64,000 nt of DNA from assembly GCF_000802245.2 (NCBI RefSeq), contig NZ_CP021080.1:4588001-4652000 (forward strand), in the 5' to 3' direction. Source of the stretch: Streptomyces pluripotens (lineage in GTDB: Bacteria; Actinomycetota; Actinomycetes; Streptomycetales; Streptomycetaceae). The translations under genes were made by a program, and so were the position numbers. Below, piece by piece: positions 1 through 8,713 of this stretch (the first letter of the stretch is position 1; each line of letters starts with the position of its first letter). Under the pieces are notes generated by a model. That model was given only the letters and a program-made list of their open reading frames with translations, was not told where the DNA came from and did no database searches.

Positions 1-115
1 GCCACTTGCCCTTCGAGTCGGTCACCTCGTACACCCGGCCGCTCTCGGAACGCGGGAACTTCCCGCCGACGTACAGCTTGTAGGTCTTGAACACCGACAG
101 TCGTGCATCAGACAT
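1..115 (-). CDS. Aldehyde dehydrogenase, second copy (N-terminal part only)
   Basis: Only the first 38 codons lie in the window; the gene continues past the left edge. The start is the ATG at 113-115, followed by MSDARLSVFKTYKLYVGGKF, which matches the N-terminal strand of NAD(P)-dependent aldehyde dehydrogenases (a KLYVGGxF type motif). It overlaps the end of the preceding aldehyde dehydrogenase by 8 bases, so the two are probably translationally coupled. Together with deoC upstream this makes a deoC-ALDH-ALDH operon. The catalytic cysteine and glutamate are outside the window, so activity is inferred from the N-terminus and the context. Confidence 0.75.
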   Translation of the reverse strand, partial: MSDARLSVFKTYKLYVGGKFPRSESGRVYEVTDSKGKW

Positions 116-1538
116 CGAGGTACGCCTCCAGGCCGTGGCGGCCGCCCTCGCGGCCGAAGCCCGACTCCTTGTAACCGCCGAACGGCGAGGTCGGGTCGAA
201 CTTGTTGAACGTGTTGGACCAGACGACACCGGCGCGCAGCTTGTTGGCGACGGCCAGGATCCGGGAACCCTTCTCGGTCCAGATGCCCGCCGACAGGCCG
301 TACGGCGTGTTGTTCGCCTTGGCGACCGCCTCGTCCGGTGTGCGGAAGGTGAGGACCGACAGCACCGGGCCGAAGATCTCGTCGCGTGCGACGGTGTGCG
401 CCTGGCTGACGTTCGTGAAGAGCGTCGGGGCGAACCAGAAGCCGCTTTCGGGGAGTTCACAGGTCGGGGACCAGCGCTCGGCGCCCTCCGCCTCGCCCCG
501 CTCGGCGAGCGCGGTGATCCGGGCCAGTTGCTCGGCGGAGTTGATGGCGCCGATGTCGGTGTTCTTGTCCAGCGGGTCGCCGAGGCGCAGGGTCGACAGA
601 CGGCGCTTGAGCGAGTGCAGCAGTTCGTCGTGGACCGACTCCTGGACCAGGAGGCGGGAGCCCGCGCAGCAGACCTGGCCCTGGTTGAAGAAGATGCCGT
701 TCACGATGCCCTCGACGGCCTGGTCGACCGGGGCGTCGTCGAAGACGATGTTGGCGCCCTTGCCGCCCAGTTCGAGGGTGAGCTTCTTGCGGGTGCCCGC
801 GACGGTCCGCGCGATCTCCTTGCCGACGCCCGTGGAGCCGGTGAAGGCGACCTTGTCGACGTCCGGGTGCGCGACGAGTGCGGCGCCCGCGTCACCGTAG
901 CCCGGGATGATGTTGACAACACCCTTGGGCAGGCCCGCCTGGCGGCAGATGTCGGCGAAGAACAGCGCCGAGAGCGGGGTTGTCTCGGCCGGCTTCAAGA
1001 CGACCGTGTTGCCGGCCGCGAGCGCCGGGGCGATCTTCCACGCCAGCATCAGCAGGGGGAAGTTCCAGGGGATGACCTGGCCGGCCACACCCAGCGGACG
1101 CGGGTCCGGGCCGAACCCGGCGTGGCCGAGCTTGTCGGCCCAGCCCGCGTAGTAGAAGAAGTGCGCGGCCACCAAGGGCAGGTCGGCGTCCCTCGTCTCC
1201 CTGATCGGCTTGCCGTTGTCGAGGGTTTCGAGGACGGCGAGCTCGCGGGAGCGCTCCTGGATGATCCGCGCGATGCGGAACAGGTACTTCGCGCGCTCCG
1301 AGCCGGGCAGCGCGGACCACTTCTCGAAGGCCTTGCGGGCGGTCTTCACCGCACGGTCGACGTCCTCGGCGCCGGCCCGGGCGACTTCCGACAGCACTTC
1401 CTCCGTGCTGGGGCTGACTGTCTTGAAGACCTTGCCATCCGCGGCTTCGGCGAACTCGCCATCGATGAAGAGGCCGTACGAGGGTGCGATGTCGACGACC
1501 GCGCGGGACTCGGGTGCGGGTGCGTACTCAAAAGCCAT
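108..1538 (-). CDS. NAD(P)-dependent aldehyde dehydrogenase
   Basis: This 476-residue protein would oxidise an aldehyde to an acid with NAD(P)+. The family signature is complete: PWNFPL at about 157-162 with the oxyanion Asn159, the cofactor loop FTGSTGVGK around 232, the general base Glu256 in LELGGK, and the nucleophile Cys290 in the GQVCCAGSR motif. The ATG at 1536-1538 lies 6 bases after the deoC stop. DeoC releases acetaldehyde, so a role in clearing acetaldehyde from deoxynucleoside breakdown is a reasonable inference; the sequence does not prove the substrate. Its stop overlaps the start of a second aldehyde dehydrogenase, which suggests either a hetero-oligomer or two substrate ranges. 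Confidence 0.92.
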   Translation of the reverse strand: MAFEYAPAPESRAVVDIAPSYGLFIDGEFAEAADGKVFKTVSPSTEEVLSEVARAGAEDVDRAVKTARKAFEKWSALPGSERAKYLFRIARIIQERSRELAVLETLDNGKPIRETRDADLPLVAAHFFYYAGWADKLGHAGFGPDPRPLGVAGQVIPWNFPLLMLAWKIAPALAAGNTVVLKPAETTPLSALFFADICRQAGLPKGVVNIIPGYGDAGAALVAHPDVDKVAFTGSTGVGKEIARTVAGTRKKLTLELGGKGANIVFDDAPVDQAVEGIVNGIFFNQGQVCCAGSRLLVQESVHDELLHSLKRRLSTLRLGDPLDKNTDIGAINSAEQLARITALAERGEAEGAERWSPTCELPESGFWFAPTLFTNVSQAHTVARDEIFGPVLSVLTFRTPDEAVAKANNTPYGLSAGIWTEKGSRILAVANKLRAGVVWSNTFNKFDPTSPFGGYKESGFGREGGRHGLEAYLDV

Positions 1539-1544
1539 GATGGA

Positions 1545-2531
1545 TCAGTCCACCGTCACGTAGTCGGGGCCGGAGTAGCGGCCGGTGGCCAGCTTCTGGC
1601 GCTGCATCAGCAGATCGTTCAGGAGCGAGGAGGCGCCGAAGCGGAACCAGTGGTTGTCCAGCCAGTCCTCGCCGACGGTCTCGTTGACCAGGACGAGGAA
1701 CTTGATCGCGTCCTTGCTGGTCCGGATGCCGCCGGCGGGCTTCACACCGACCTGGACGCCGGTCTGGGCGCGGAAATCGCGCACCGCCTCCAGCATGAGG
1801 AGGGTGTTCGCGGGGGTCGCGTTGACGGCGACCTTGCCGGTGGACGTCTTGATGAAGTCGGCGCCCGCCAGCATGCCCAGCCAGCTCGCCCGCCGGATGT
1901 TGTCGTACGTCGACAGCTCTCCGGTCTCGAAGATGACCTTCAGCCGGGCGTCCCCACAGGCCTCCTTGACGGCGACGATCTCGTCGTACACCTTCAGGTA
2001 TTTACCGGAGAGGAACGCGCCCCGGTCGATGACCATGTCGATCTCGTCGGCACCGGCGTCGACGGCCTCGCGGACGTCGGCCAGCTTCACGTCCAGGGCG
2101 ACGCGGCCGGCCGGGAAGGCCGTGGCGACGGAGGCGACCTTCACGCCGCTGCCGGCGACGGCCTGCTTGGCGACGGCCACCATGTCGGGGTAGACGCAGA
2201 CCGCGGCCGTCGTCGGGGTCGCACGGTCCGTGGGGTCGGGGTGGGCCGCCTTGGCGCCGAGGGCCCGGACCTTGCCCGGGGTGTCCGCGCCTTCCAGCGT
2301 CGTCAGGTCGACCATCGAGATGGCGAGGTCGATGGCGTACGCCTTCGCGGTGGTCTTGATGGAACGGGTGCCCAGAGACGCGGCGCGCGCCTCCAGGCCG
2401 ACCGCGTCGACGCCGGGCAGTCCGTGCAGGAAACGGCGCAGCGTGCTGTTGGACGCGGTGACGTCGGCGATGGGGGTCCCGCCCACGCGCTTAGCAGGGG
2501 GCGAGGATGCTGTGGGTGCGGTAGTGGGCAT
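1545..2531 (-). CDS. deoC: Deoxyribose-phosphate aldolase
   Basis: Cytosolic class I aldolase that splits 2-deoxyribose 5-phosphate into glyceraldehyde 3-phosphate and acetaldehyde. With the ATG at 2531 it is 328 residues. The Schiff-base Lys228 sits in FIKTSTGK, the assisting Lys264 in VGVKPAGGIR, and the acidic residue Asp165 in ADEIDMVI, so the catalytic set is complete. An upstream in-frame ATG at 2597 would add 22 residues (HSGLYSRYARRYARLV) that do not look like the family N-terminus, so the shorter start is preferred. The two aldehyde dehydrogenases follow at once on the same strand. The nearby nucleoside phosphorylase and phosphomutase complete a deoxynucleoside salvage route. Confidence 0.95.
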   Translation of the reverse strand: MPTTAPTASSPPAKRVGGTPIADVTASNSTLRRFLHGLPGVDAVGLEARAASLGTRSIKTTAKAYAIDLAISMVDLTTLEGADTPGKVRALGAKAAHPDPTDRATPTTAAVCVYPDMVAVAKQAVAGSGVKVASVATAFPAGRVALDVKLADVREAVDAGADEIDMVIDRGAFLSGKYLKVYDEIVAVKEACGDARLKVIFETGELSTYDNIRRASWLGMLAGADFIKTSTGKVAVNATPANTLLMLEAVRDFRAQTGVQVGVKPAGGIRTSKDAIKFLVLVNETVGEDWLDNHWFRFGASSLLNDLLMQRQKLATGRYSGPDYVTVD

Positions 2532-2678
2532 GGTCACCAGACGAGCATATCTACGCGCGTAGCGGCTGTACAGCCCCGAGTGCCAGAAGGTGCTCATCCC
2601 TCATACCGAGATCACGGATGAGCGCCGGGCCAGGGGCGTGTGGGGGCATCGGTACCGGTGTCGTGCAGAATCGGGGCC

Positions 2679-3344
2679 ATGACCACCCCGGACCATCAGT
2701 CACCCGCGCCACGGCCCCCGGCACCCCTCGCCAAAGACCGGATCTACCGCTCGCCCCTGGCACTCCTGGCCGGCGTGCTGCTGCTCGCGATCGTCGGCTG
2801 GCTGGGCCTGGACGCGCTGTTCAGCGCCCACGGCCGTGCGCCATGGCTGGCGCTCGCCGGGATGATCCTGGTCATCCCGCTGGTGGTCGGCTTCACGCTG
2901 CGCCCGGCGGTCTTTGCGAACGACGACCGGTTGCGCATCCGCAACCCCTTCCGGGTGATCACCCTGCCCTGGGGCGAAGTAGCGGCGCTGCGCTCCAGCT
3001 ACACCAACGAGGTCGTCGCCAAGTCCGGCACCAAGTACCAGCTGTGGGCCATCCCTGTCTCCCCGCGCGCCCGCAACAAGGCGGCACGCCGCCAGGAGCG
3101 GGCGGCGTCGGACGCCGCCCGGGGCGGCGGGCGCACCCCAGACGGCCTCGCCCCGCGCGGCACCGTGCCCGTGCCCGCCCGGGCGCACACCGACCAGGCC
3201 ATGTACGACCTGCGTGAACTCCTGGAACAGCGCGCGGGGGCGGAGACGGCGCAGGGCGGGACGACGGTCCGCTGGGCCTATGAAGTGGTTGCGCCGACGG
3301 TGGTCGGCGCTGTGCTGTTGGCAGTCCTGCTGGCGGTGGGCTGA
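2679..3344 (+). CDS. Membrane protein with bacterial PH-like domain
   Basis: A 221-residue protein starting at the ATG at 2679. A Pro-rich cytoplasmic N-terminus is followed by two hydrophobic helices (about residues 29-47 and 57-78). Next comes a PH-like segment (NDDRLRIRNPFRVITLPWGE, then KSGTKYQLWAIPVS) of the type found in actinobacterial bPH domain proteins, then a charged Arg/Ala-rich linker. A last hydrophobic helix at the C-terminus ends close to the stop. It is transcribed alone, divergent from deoC, and is followed by a GC-rich hairpin. Its function is not known; the PH-like fold suggests binding of a ligand or membrane surface, but nothing in the sequence identifies it. Confidence 0.8.
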   Translation: MTTPDHQSPAPRPPAPLAKDRIYRSPLALLAGVLLLAIVGWLGLDALFSAHGRAPWLALAGMILVIPLVVGFTLRPAVFANDDRLRIRNPFRVITLPWGEVAALRSSYTNEVVAKSGTKYQLWAIPVSPRARNKAARRQERAASDAARGGGRTPDGLAPRGTVPVPARAHTDQAMYDLRELLEQRAGAETAQGGTTVRWAYEVVAPTVVGAVLLAVLLAVG

Positions 3345-3363
3345 GGGGCGGATCGCCCGGGCG

Positions 3364-3390
3364 CCCGCCGGGCCCGAGCGGCCCGGCGGG
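3364..3390 (+). terminator. Rho-independent-like hairpin after the PH-domain gene
   Basis: A perfect 11-bp GC-rich stem (CCCGCCGGGCC at 3364-3374 pairing with 3380-3390) closes a 5-base loop, 19 bases after the stop codon. It has no U-tract, as is common for Streptomyces terminators. Confidence 0.65.
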
Positions 3391-3445
3391 GGCGTGCCCG
3401 CTCCTTGGGCCCCTACAGGACGGGTCGGGGTGTTTAGGCCGCCGC

Positions 3446-3474
3446 CATCTGACACCCCGACCGAGTGTCAGATG
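3446..3474. terminator. Hairpin between convergent PH-domain gene and sugar mutase
   Basis: Perfect 10-bp inverted repeat CATCTGACAC (3446-3455) and GTGTCAGATG (3465-3474) with a 9-base loop. The right arm contains the TGA stop (read on the minus strand) of the phosphosugar mutase. It sits between convergent genes and could serve both. Confidence 0.65.
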
Positions 3475-5135
3475 CCGGCGGCTGCCGAGAGGTCGCGCTT
3501 GACGGCCGTCAGCAGTTCGGTCGCGCGAGCACGGGCGGCGGGCAGCTCGGCGTGCGCGGAAACCGGCACGACGACCTCCAGGTAGCACTTCAGTTTGGGC
3601 TCGGTGCCGCTCGGACGTACGACGACGCGGGCGCCGTCGAGGGTGTACCGCAGGCCGTCCGTGGGCGGCAGCGTGTCCGTGCCCCGGGACAAGTCCTCCG
3701 CGCGGGTGATGGGCAGGCCGGCCAGCTCGGTCGGGGGCTGTTCGCGCAGGCGGCGCATCGCGTCCGCGATCAGTGACAGGTCCTGCACCCGGACCGAAAG
3801 CTGGTCGGTGGCGTGCAGGCCGTGCTCCACGGCGAGGTCGTCGAGCAGGTCGAGGAGGGTACGGCCCTCCTCCTTCAGCACCGACGCCAGCTCGGTGATC
3901 AGCAGTGCGGCGGTGATGCCGTCCTTGTCGCGCACGCCCTCCGGGTCCACGCAGTAGCCGAGGGCCTCCTCATAGCCGTAGCGCAGGCCGTCCACGCGGG
4001 CGATCCACTTGAAGCCGGTGAGCGTCTCCTCGAAGGGCAGTCCCGCCTTCTCGGCGATCCGGCCGAGCAGCGACGAGGAGACGATCGACTCGGCGAAGGT
4101 CCCGGTCACGCCACGGCGGACCAGGTGGGCGGCGAGCAGCGAGCCGACCTCGTCGCCGCGCAGCATCCGCCAGTCGTCCCCGTTCCGCACGGCAACCGCA
4201 CAGCGGTCCGCGTCGGGGTCGTTGGCGATGACCAGGTCCGGGGCGGTGGCGCGGGCCTGCGCGAACGCCAGGTCCATCGCCCCCGGCTCCTCCGGGTTGG
4301 GGAAGGCGACCGTCGGGAAGTCCGGGTCGGGTTCGGCCTGCTCGGCGACCAGCACCGGCTCGGGAAAGCCTGCCCGGGCGAACGCGGCGAGCAGGACGTC
4401 CTTGCCTACGCCGTGCATGGCCGTGTAGACGGTCCGTGCGGTGCGCGGGGAGCCATCGGCCACGACAGCGTCCGTACGGGCCAGATAGGCGTCGAGTACC
4501 GCGTCGTCCAGGGTCTCCCAGCCTCCTCCGCTCTCGGTGTCGCTCCACCGGGGGGACCCCAGGACGGGGCGGGGCACGTCGTTCAGGGAGGCGATCGCCT
4601 CGATCTCGGCGGCGATCTCCGCGTCGGCGGGCGGCACGATCTGCGAGCCGTCGCCGAGGTACACCTTGTAGCCGTTATCCCGGGGCGGGTTGTGACTGGC
4701 GGTGACCTCCACGCCCGCCACCGCGCCCAGGTGCCTTATGGCGAAGGCCAGCACGGGGGTGGGCAGGGGGCGCGGCAGCACGGCCGCGCGCAGACCGGCG
4801 CCGGCCATCACGGCGGCGGTGTCCCAGGCGAAGTCGGCCGACTTGTGGCGGGCGTCGTAGCCGATGACGACGACTCCGTCGGTCTGCCCCTTCTTCTTGA
4901 GGTACGCGGCGAGGCCGGCCGCGGCGCGGATGACGACGGAACGGTTCATGCGCAGGGGGCCAGCGCCCAGTTCGCCCCGCAAACCGGCCGTGCCGAACTG
5001 GAGGGTGCCGCTGAAGCGTGCCGACAGCTCGTCGACGTCGCCGGCGTCGATCAGCTTGGCGAGTTCGTCACGGGTCTCCGCGTCGGGGTCTTCGGCGAGC
5101 CATGCCTTGGCCCGGGCGATGAGATCGTCGTGCAC
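3468..5135 (-). CDS. Alpha-D-phosphohexomutase family enzyme (phosphomannomutase/phosphoglucomutase/phosphopentomutase)
   Basis: A 555-residue cytosolic enzyme that moves phosphate between C1 and C6 (or C5) of a sugar phosphate. All four family landmarks are present: the phosphoserine loop TASHNP with Ser147, the metal loop DPDADRCAV, the sugar-binding GEALGYC-like segment (YEEALGYC), and the phosphate-binding PSGTEPKLKCY near the C-terminus. The GTG start at 5133-5135 follows an AGGAGAGG ribosome-binding site. It lies downstream of purine nucleoside phosphorylase on the same strand. Conversion of (deoxy)ribose 1-phosphate for DeoC is therefore plausible, although the subfamily is usually annotated as phosphomannomutase or phosphoglucomutase. 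The length fits the long PGM2-like branch. Confidence 0.92.
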   Translation of the reverse strand: MHDDLIARAKAWLAEDPDAETRDELAKLIDAGDVDELSARFSGTLQFGTAGLRGELGAGPLRMNRSVVIRAAAGLAAYLKKKGQTDGVVVIGYDARHKSADFAWDTAAVMAGAGLRAAVLPRPLPTPVLAFAIRHLGAVAGVEVTASHNPPRDNGYKVYLGDGSQIVPPADAEIAAEIEAIASLNDVPRPVLGSPRWSDTESGGGWETLDDAVLDAYLARTDAVVADGSPRTARTVYTAMHGVGKDVLLAAFARAGFPEPVLVAEQAEPDPDFPTVAFPNPEEPGAMDLAFAQARATAPDLVIANDPDADRCAVAVRNGDDWRMLRGDEVGSLLAAHLVRRGVTGTFAESIVSSSLLGRIAEKAGLPFEETLTGFKWIARVDGLRYGYEEALGYCVDPEGVRDKDGITAALLITELASVLKEEGRTLLDLLDDLAVEHGLHATDQLSVRVQDLSLIADAMRRLREQPPTELAGLPITRAEDLSRGTDTLPPTDGLRYTLDGARVVVRPSGTEPKLKCYLEVVVPVSAHAELPAARARATELLTAVKRDLSAAAGI

Positions 5136-5574
5136 CTGGGATCAACCTCTCCTGTGTTTGCCTGGTCGTCCGGAGTCTTCGCCCCCGGACTCCTGTTCTG
5201 CCCGGCCGCTCGCCGCCCGACCCGGTCGGCCGGGAGGAGAGCCCACGGGAACGCCCTTGCCGCCGCCGTCAGCGTCTGTGGCCCGCTCGCGGCTCCCCCG
5301 TACCCGGCCATCCGCTTTGTCTGCGTTATCTGCGTTATCTGCGTTGTTCGCGTTGTCTGCGTTGTCTGTGTTGTTCGCGTAGTGCCGCAACAGCACCCGC
5401 GGCCACTGGCGGCGCACCCTGCGCCCCCAGCCGCCCGATGCCGGGGCCACGTCGGTGGCGGTTGTGGCACCGGCCGGGCGTGCCCGCGCTCGCCCGTGCA
5501 GCAGCGTCCGCCGGTGGCCGTCCGCTGCGGACCCTGTGCTGGTCGCTGTCTCCGGCGGGTCCGCCTGGACCCTG
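5136..5574. other. 439-base gap with a 9-bp tandem repeat; no confident gene
   Basis: This stretch separates purine nucleoside phosphorylase from the sugar mutase, both on the minus strand. It contains the tandem repeat described separately. Two minus-strand frames stay open across it: one would encode an Asn/Asp/Ala-rich repeat and the other a Thr/Gln-rich repeat. Neither has a good start, a recognisable domain or consistent codon use, so neither is called as a gene. Confidence 0.5.
5319..5381. repeat. Seven tandem copies of a degenerate 9-bp unit
   Basis: The plus strand reads TTGTCTGCG, TTATCTGCG, TTATCTGCG, TTGTTCGCG, TTGTCTGCG, TTGTCTGTG, TTGTTCGCG in a row (approximately 5319-5381). 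It is notably AT-rich for this genome. In one minus-strand frame it would encode an Asn-Ala-Asp type tripeptide repeat. Confidence 0.85.
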
Positions 5575-6399
5575 CTAGATCCGACCCAGTACCTGGGCCA
5601 GCAGCTGACCCATGCGGGCTGCCGAGTCACGGCCCGCCTGGAGGACCTCCTCGTGGTTGAGGGGTTCGCCGGTCATGCCCGCGGCCAGATTGGTGACCAG
5701 GGAAATGCCGAGCACCTCGGCGCCCGCCTCGCGCGCGGCGATGGCCTCCAGCACCGTGGACATGCCCACCAGGTCCGCACCGATGACACGGGCCATGCGG
5801 ATCTCGGCCGGGGTCTCGTAGTGCGGGCCGGGGAACTGCGCGTAGACGCCCTCCTCCAGGGAGGGGTCGACCTCCTTGCACAGGGCGCGCAGGCGGGGCG
5901 AGTACAGGTCCGTCAGGTCGACGAAGTTGGCGCCGACGATCGGCGAGGTCGCCGTCAGGTTGATGTGGTCGCTGATCAGCACCGGCTGACCGGGGCGCAT
6001 GCCCTCGCGCAGGCCGCCGCAGCCGTTGGTGAGCACCACGGTCTTGCAGCCGGCGGCCACGGCGGTGCGCACGCCATGGGCGACGGCGGCGACGCCGCGG
6101 CCCTCGTAGTAGTGCGTGCGACCCAGGAACACCAGCGCGCGCTTGTCACCGAAGGAGTACGAGCGGATCTTGCCGCCGTGCCCCTCGACGGCCGGCGGCG
6201 GGAAGCCGGGCAGCTCGGTGACCTGGAACTCGGTGTCGGGTGCGCCCAGGGCGTCGACGGCCGGAGCCCAGCCGGAGCCCATCACGAGGGCGACGTCGTG
6301 GGTCTCGGCGCCGGTGAGTGCGCGCAGGCGCGTGGCGGCGGCGTCGGCGGCGGCGTAGGGATCGCCCTGGATGTCGTCCGGAAGAAGAGATGCGTTCAC
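5575..6399 (-). CDS. Purine nucleoside phosphorylase (trimeric type)
   Basis: A 274-residue cytosolic enzyme that phosphorolyses purine (deoxy)nucleosides to the base and (deoxy)ribose 1-phosphate. Hallmarks of the trimeric mammalian-type family are visible: GSGW near the N-terminus, [36 protein letters not shown] and the base-binding Asn in SLVTNLAAG. The start chosen is the GTG at 6399 giving [12 protein letters not shown]; a longer frame begins 17 codons upstream but adds an Arg-rich stretch (YARRRRPVT) unlike the family. With the mutase and DeoC on the same strand it forms a purine deoxynucleoside degradation route. Confidence 0.93.
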   Translation of the reverse strand: MNASLLPDDIQGDPYAAADAAATRLRALTGAETHDVALVMGSGWAPAVDALGAPDTEFQVTELPGFPPPAVEGHGGKIRSYSFGDKRALVFLGRTHYYEGRGVAAVAHGVRTAVAAGCKTVVLTNGCGGLREGMRPGQPVLISDHINLTATSPIVGANFVDLTDLYSPRLRALCKEVDPSLEEGVYAQFPGPHYETPAEIRMARVIGADLVGMSTVLEAIAAREAGAEVLGISLVTNLAAGMTGEPLNHEEVLQAGRDSAARMGQLLAQVLGRI

Positions 6400-6523
6400 G
6401 CCGACGAGGGTAACCGGTCTTCGCCTACGCGCGTAGATGACAGACGTCACTGGATTGCGTTCGTTGTCTTGTTGTTTTCCACAAAGAGGGGGCGAATGTG
6501 TGGGAAAGCCGCAGAGGGGTTGG

Positions 6524-6961
6524 CTAGCAGGGACGCTTGCGGAGTTCCATCACATAGTCGTGGGGCGCCCCGGCGGATTCTGCCGCGTCGGCGATCTCGC
6601 CCAGGTAGCGCGCCGACGGCAGACCGCCCTCGTAGCCGTTGAGGACGTAGGTCCAGGCGGACTCCTCGCCGTCCAGGGTGTGCACGCGCACGCGCACGCG
6701 GCGGTAGATGCCGAGGCCCACGCCCTCCCACCGGTCGAGCGACTCCTCGTCCAGGGGTGCGATGTCGTAGAGGCCGACGAAGACCTGCGCCAGCGGATCC
6801 TCGACGATCGTCGCCAGCGCCCCCTCCCAGCCCAGTTGCTCGCCGCCGAAGGTCAGCCGCCAGTCGTTCAGCCAGCCGGTGGCGCGCAGCGGGGAGTGCG
6901 GAGCGCGGCGCGACATCAGGCGCGCGTCGAGGTTGCCGGCGTACGCGGCATAGAGCGACAT
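6524..6961 (-). CDS. Gamma-glutamylcyclotransferase-like protein
   Basis: A 145-residue protein with ATG at 6961. The N-terminus [16 protein letters not shown] has the YxxYxGNL signature of the gamma-glutamylcyclotransferase/AIG2-like fold. A mid-protein [19 protein letters not shown] carries acidic residues in the usual catalytic region, and the C-terminal [19 protein letters not shown] resembles the family tail. The family releases 5-oxoproline from gamma-glutamyl compounds, but in actinobacteria, which use mycothiol instead of glutathione, the substrate is unknown. It is divergent from lpdA. Confidence 0.82.
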   Translation of the reverse strand: MSLYAAYAGNLDARLMSRRAPHSPLRATGWLNDWRLTFGGEQLGWEGALATIVEDPLAQVFVGLYDIAPLDEESLDRWEGVGLGIYRRVRVRVHTLDGEESAWTYVLNGYEGGLPSARYLGEIADAAESAGAPHDYVMELRKRPC

Positions 6962-7099
6962 GGAGAGAGGGTACGGCAGCCAAAACCCGTGACACTTCCG
7001 TCCCCGGAAGACGTGTTCCCACCTCAGGGGGGAACTCGTTCCGGCGGGCGGGGGCCGTCGTGCGCCCCCGGGCATCAGCACCTCGGGACGTGCGGGACA

Positions 7100-8548
7100 A
7101 TGGAGTACGTGACTCGGATCGTGATCATCGGTGGCGGACCCGGCGGATATGAAGCGGCGCTGGTGGCCGCCCAGCTCGGCGCGGAGGTGACCGTCGTCGA
7201 CTGCGACGGTCTGGGCGGAGCGTCGGTACTGACCGACTGCGTGCCGTCGAAGACGCTCATCGCCACGGCCGAGGTGATGACCAACTTCGACTCCTCCTAC
7301 CAGGAGCTGGGGATCATCGTCGCCGACGACACCCCGCCGTTGGAGCAGTCGGCCCGGGTAGTGGGCGTGGACCTGGGAAAGGTCAACCGGCGGGTCAAGC
7401 GCCTGGCGCTCGCCCAGTCGCACGACATCACCGCGTCCGTGACGCGCGCCGGCGCCCGGGTCATGCGCGGACGCGGGCGGCTGGACGGCATGCAGGCACT
7501 CGACGGGTCACGGAAGGTCGTCGTCAGCGCCGCCGACGGCACCGAGGAGACCCTCACCGCCGACGCCGTCCTCATCGCCACCGGCGGCCACCCGCGCGAG
7601 TTGCCCGACGCCCAGCCGGACGGCGAGCGCATCCTCAACTGGACCCAGGTCTACGACCTCACCGAGCTGCCGGAAGAGCTGATCGTGGTCGGTTCCGGTG
7701 TGACCGGTGCCGAGTTCGCCGGCGCCTATCAGGCTCTGGGGTCCAGAGTCACCCTGGTCTCCTCGCGCGACCGCGTGCTGCCGGGCGAGGACCCGGACGC
7801 CGCCGCCGTGCTGGAGGACGTCTTCCGCCGTCGCGGCATGAACGTCATGGCCCGTTCCCGCGCGCAGTCCGCCAAGCGGGTCGGCGACCGGGTGGAGGTC
7901 ACCCTGGCCGACGGGCGCGTCATCACCGGCTCGCACTGCCTGATGGCCGTCGGCGCCGTTCCCAACAGCGTCGGGCTGGGTCTGGAGGAGGCCGGGGTCA
8001 AGCTGCGCGAGTCAGGGCACATCTGGACCGACAAGGTCTCGCGGACGACGGCACCGGGCGTGTACGCGGCCGGCGACGTGACCGGTGTGTTCGCCCTCGC
8101 TTCGGTCGCCGCCATGCAGGGACGCATCGCCATGTACCACTTCCTCGGCGAGACGGTGGCCCCGCTCGACCTGAAGACCGTGTCGTCCAACGTCTTCACC
8201 GACCCCGAGATCGCCACCGTCGGCTACACCCAGGCGGACGTGGACGCGGGCAAGATCGACGCCAAGGCCGTCAAGCTGCCCCTGCTACGCAACCCGCGTG
8301 CCAAGATGCAGGGCATCAGAGACGGTTTCGTGAAGATCTTCTGCCGGCCCGGCACGGGCATCGTCGTCGGTGGTGTGGTCGTGGCGCCGCGCGCCTCGGA
8401 ACTGATCCATCCCATCTCGATCGCCGTCGACAACAATCTGACCGTCGAACAGATCGCGAACGCATTCACGGTGTACCCCTCCCTTTCGGGGTCGATCGCA
8501 GAGGTCGCCCGGCAGCTGCACACGCGTAAGACAAGCGGCGAAGGCTGA
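7100..8548 (+). CDS. lpdA: FAD-dependent NAD(P)H:quinone reductase, LpdA type
   Basis: A 482-residue flavoprotein of the dihydrolipoamide dehydrogenase superfamily. The FAD Rossmann motif GGGPGGYEAA is at the N-terminus, the NAD(P) motif GSGVTGAEFAG is in the middle, and the FAD-contact YAAGDVTG and the C-terminal dimerisation domain (YPSLSGSIAEVA) are present. The redox-active CxxxxC of true Lpd is broken: the segment reads GGASVLTDCVPSKT, so only one cysteine remains. This is typical of the actinobacterial LpdA (Rv3303c) group, which reduces quinones instead of lipoamide. The ATG at 7100 is used (MEYVTRIVII); a GTG three codons later is an alternative. It is divergent from the cyclotransferase-like gene and is followed by a DeoR regulator. 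Confidence 0.9.
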   Translation: MEYVTRIVIIGGGPGGYEAALVAAQLGAEVTVVDCDGLGGASVLTDCVPSKTLIATAEVMTNFDSSYQELGIIVADDTPPLEQSARVVGVDLGKVNRRVKRLALAQSHDITASVTRAGARVMRGRGRLDGMQALDGSRKVVVSAADGTEETLTADAVLIATGGHPRELPDAQPDGERILNWTQVYDLTELPEELIVVGSGVTGAEFAGAYQALGSRVTLVSSRDRVLPGEDPDAAAVLEDVFRRRGMNVMARSRAQSAKRVGDRVEVTLADGRVITGSHCLMAVGAVPNSVGLGLEEAGVKLRESGHIWTDKVSRTTAPGVYAAGDVTGVFALASVAAMQGRIAMYHFLGETVAPLDLKTVSSNVFTDPEIATVGYTQADVDAGKIDAKAVKLPLLRNPRAKMQGIRDGFVKIFCRPGTGIVVGGVVVAPRASELIHPISIAVDNNLTVEQIANAFTVYPSLSGSIAEVARQLHTRKTSGEG

Positions 8549-8713
8549 CCGTCCGTCCGACTTCCCGCTGGTCACCGGGGGGCGTCGGGTGTGCGCCCGG
8601 CATAGTCGGGGTGGGCGGGTCCTATACCACTTCCCACTCCGCCATGCGAACAACTTCTGTTATTCAGCGCAAACCGCTGAAAGCACTCGGTCGCTGGGGT
8701 TACTGTCAGTTTC

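Noticed and set aside
87..2621. An 844-codon plus-strand frame across the aldehyde dehydrogenase and deoC genes
   Set aside because: Antisense shadow; the minus strand has complete catalytic motifs of two enzymes.
5319..5381. Tandem repeat as a CRISPR array
   Set aside because: Units are 9 bases with no spacers and no cas genes are near.
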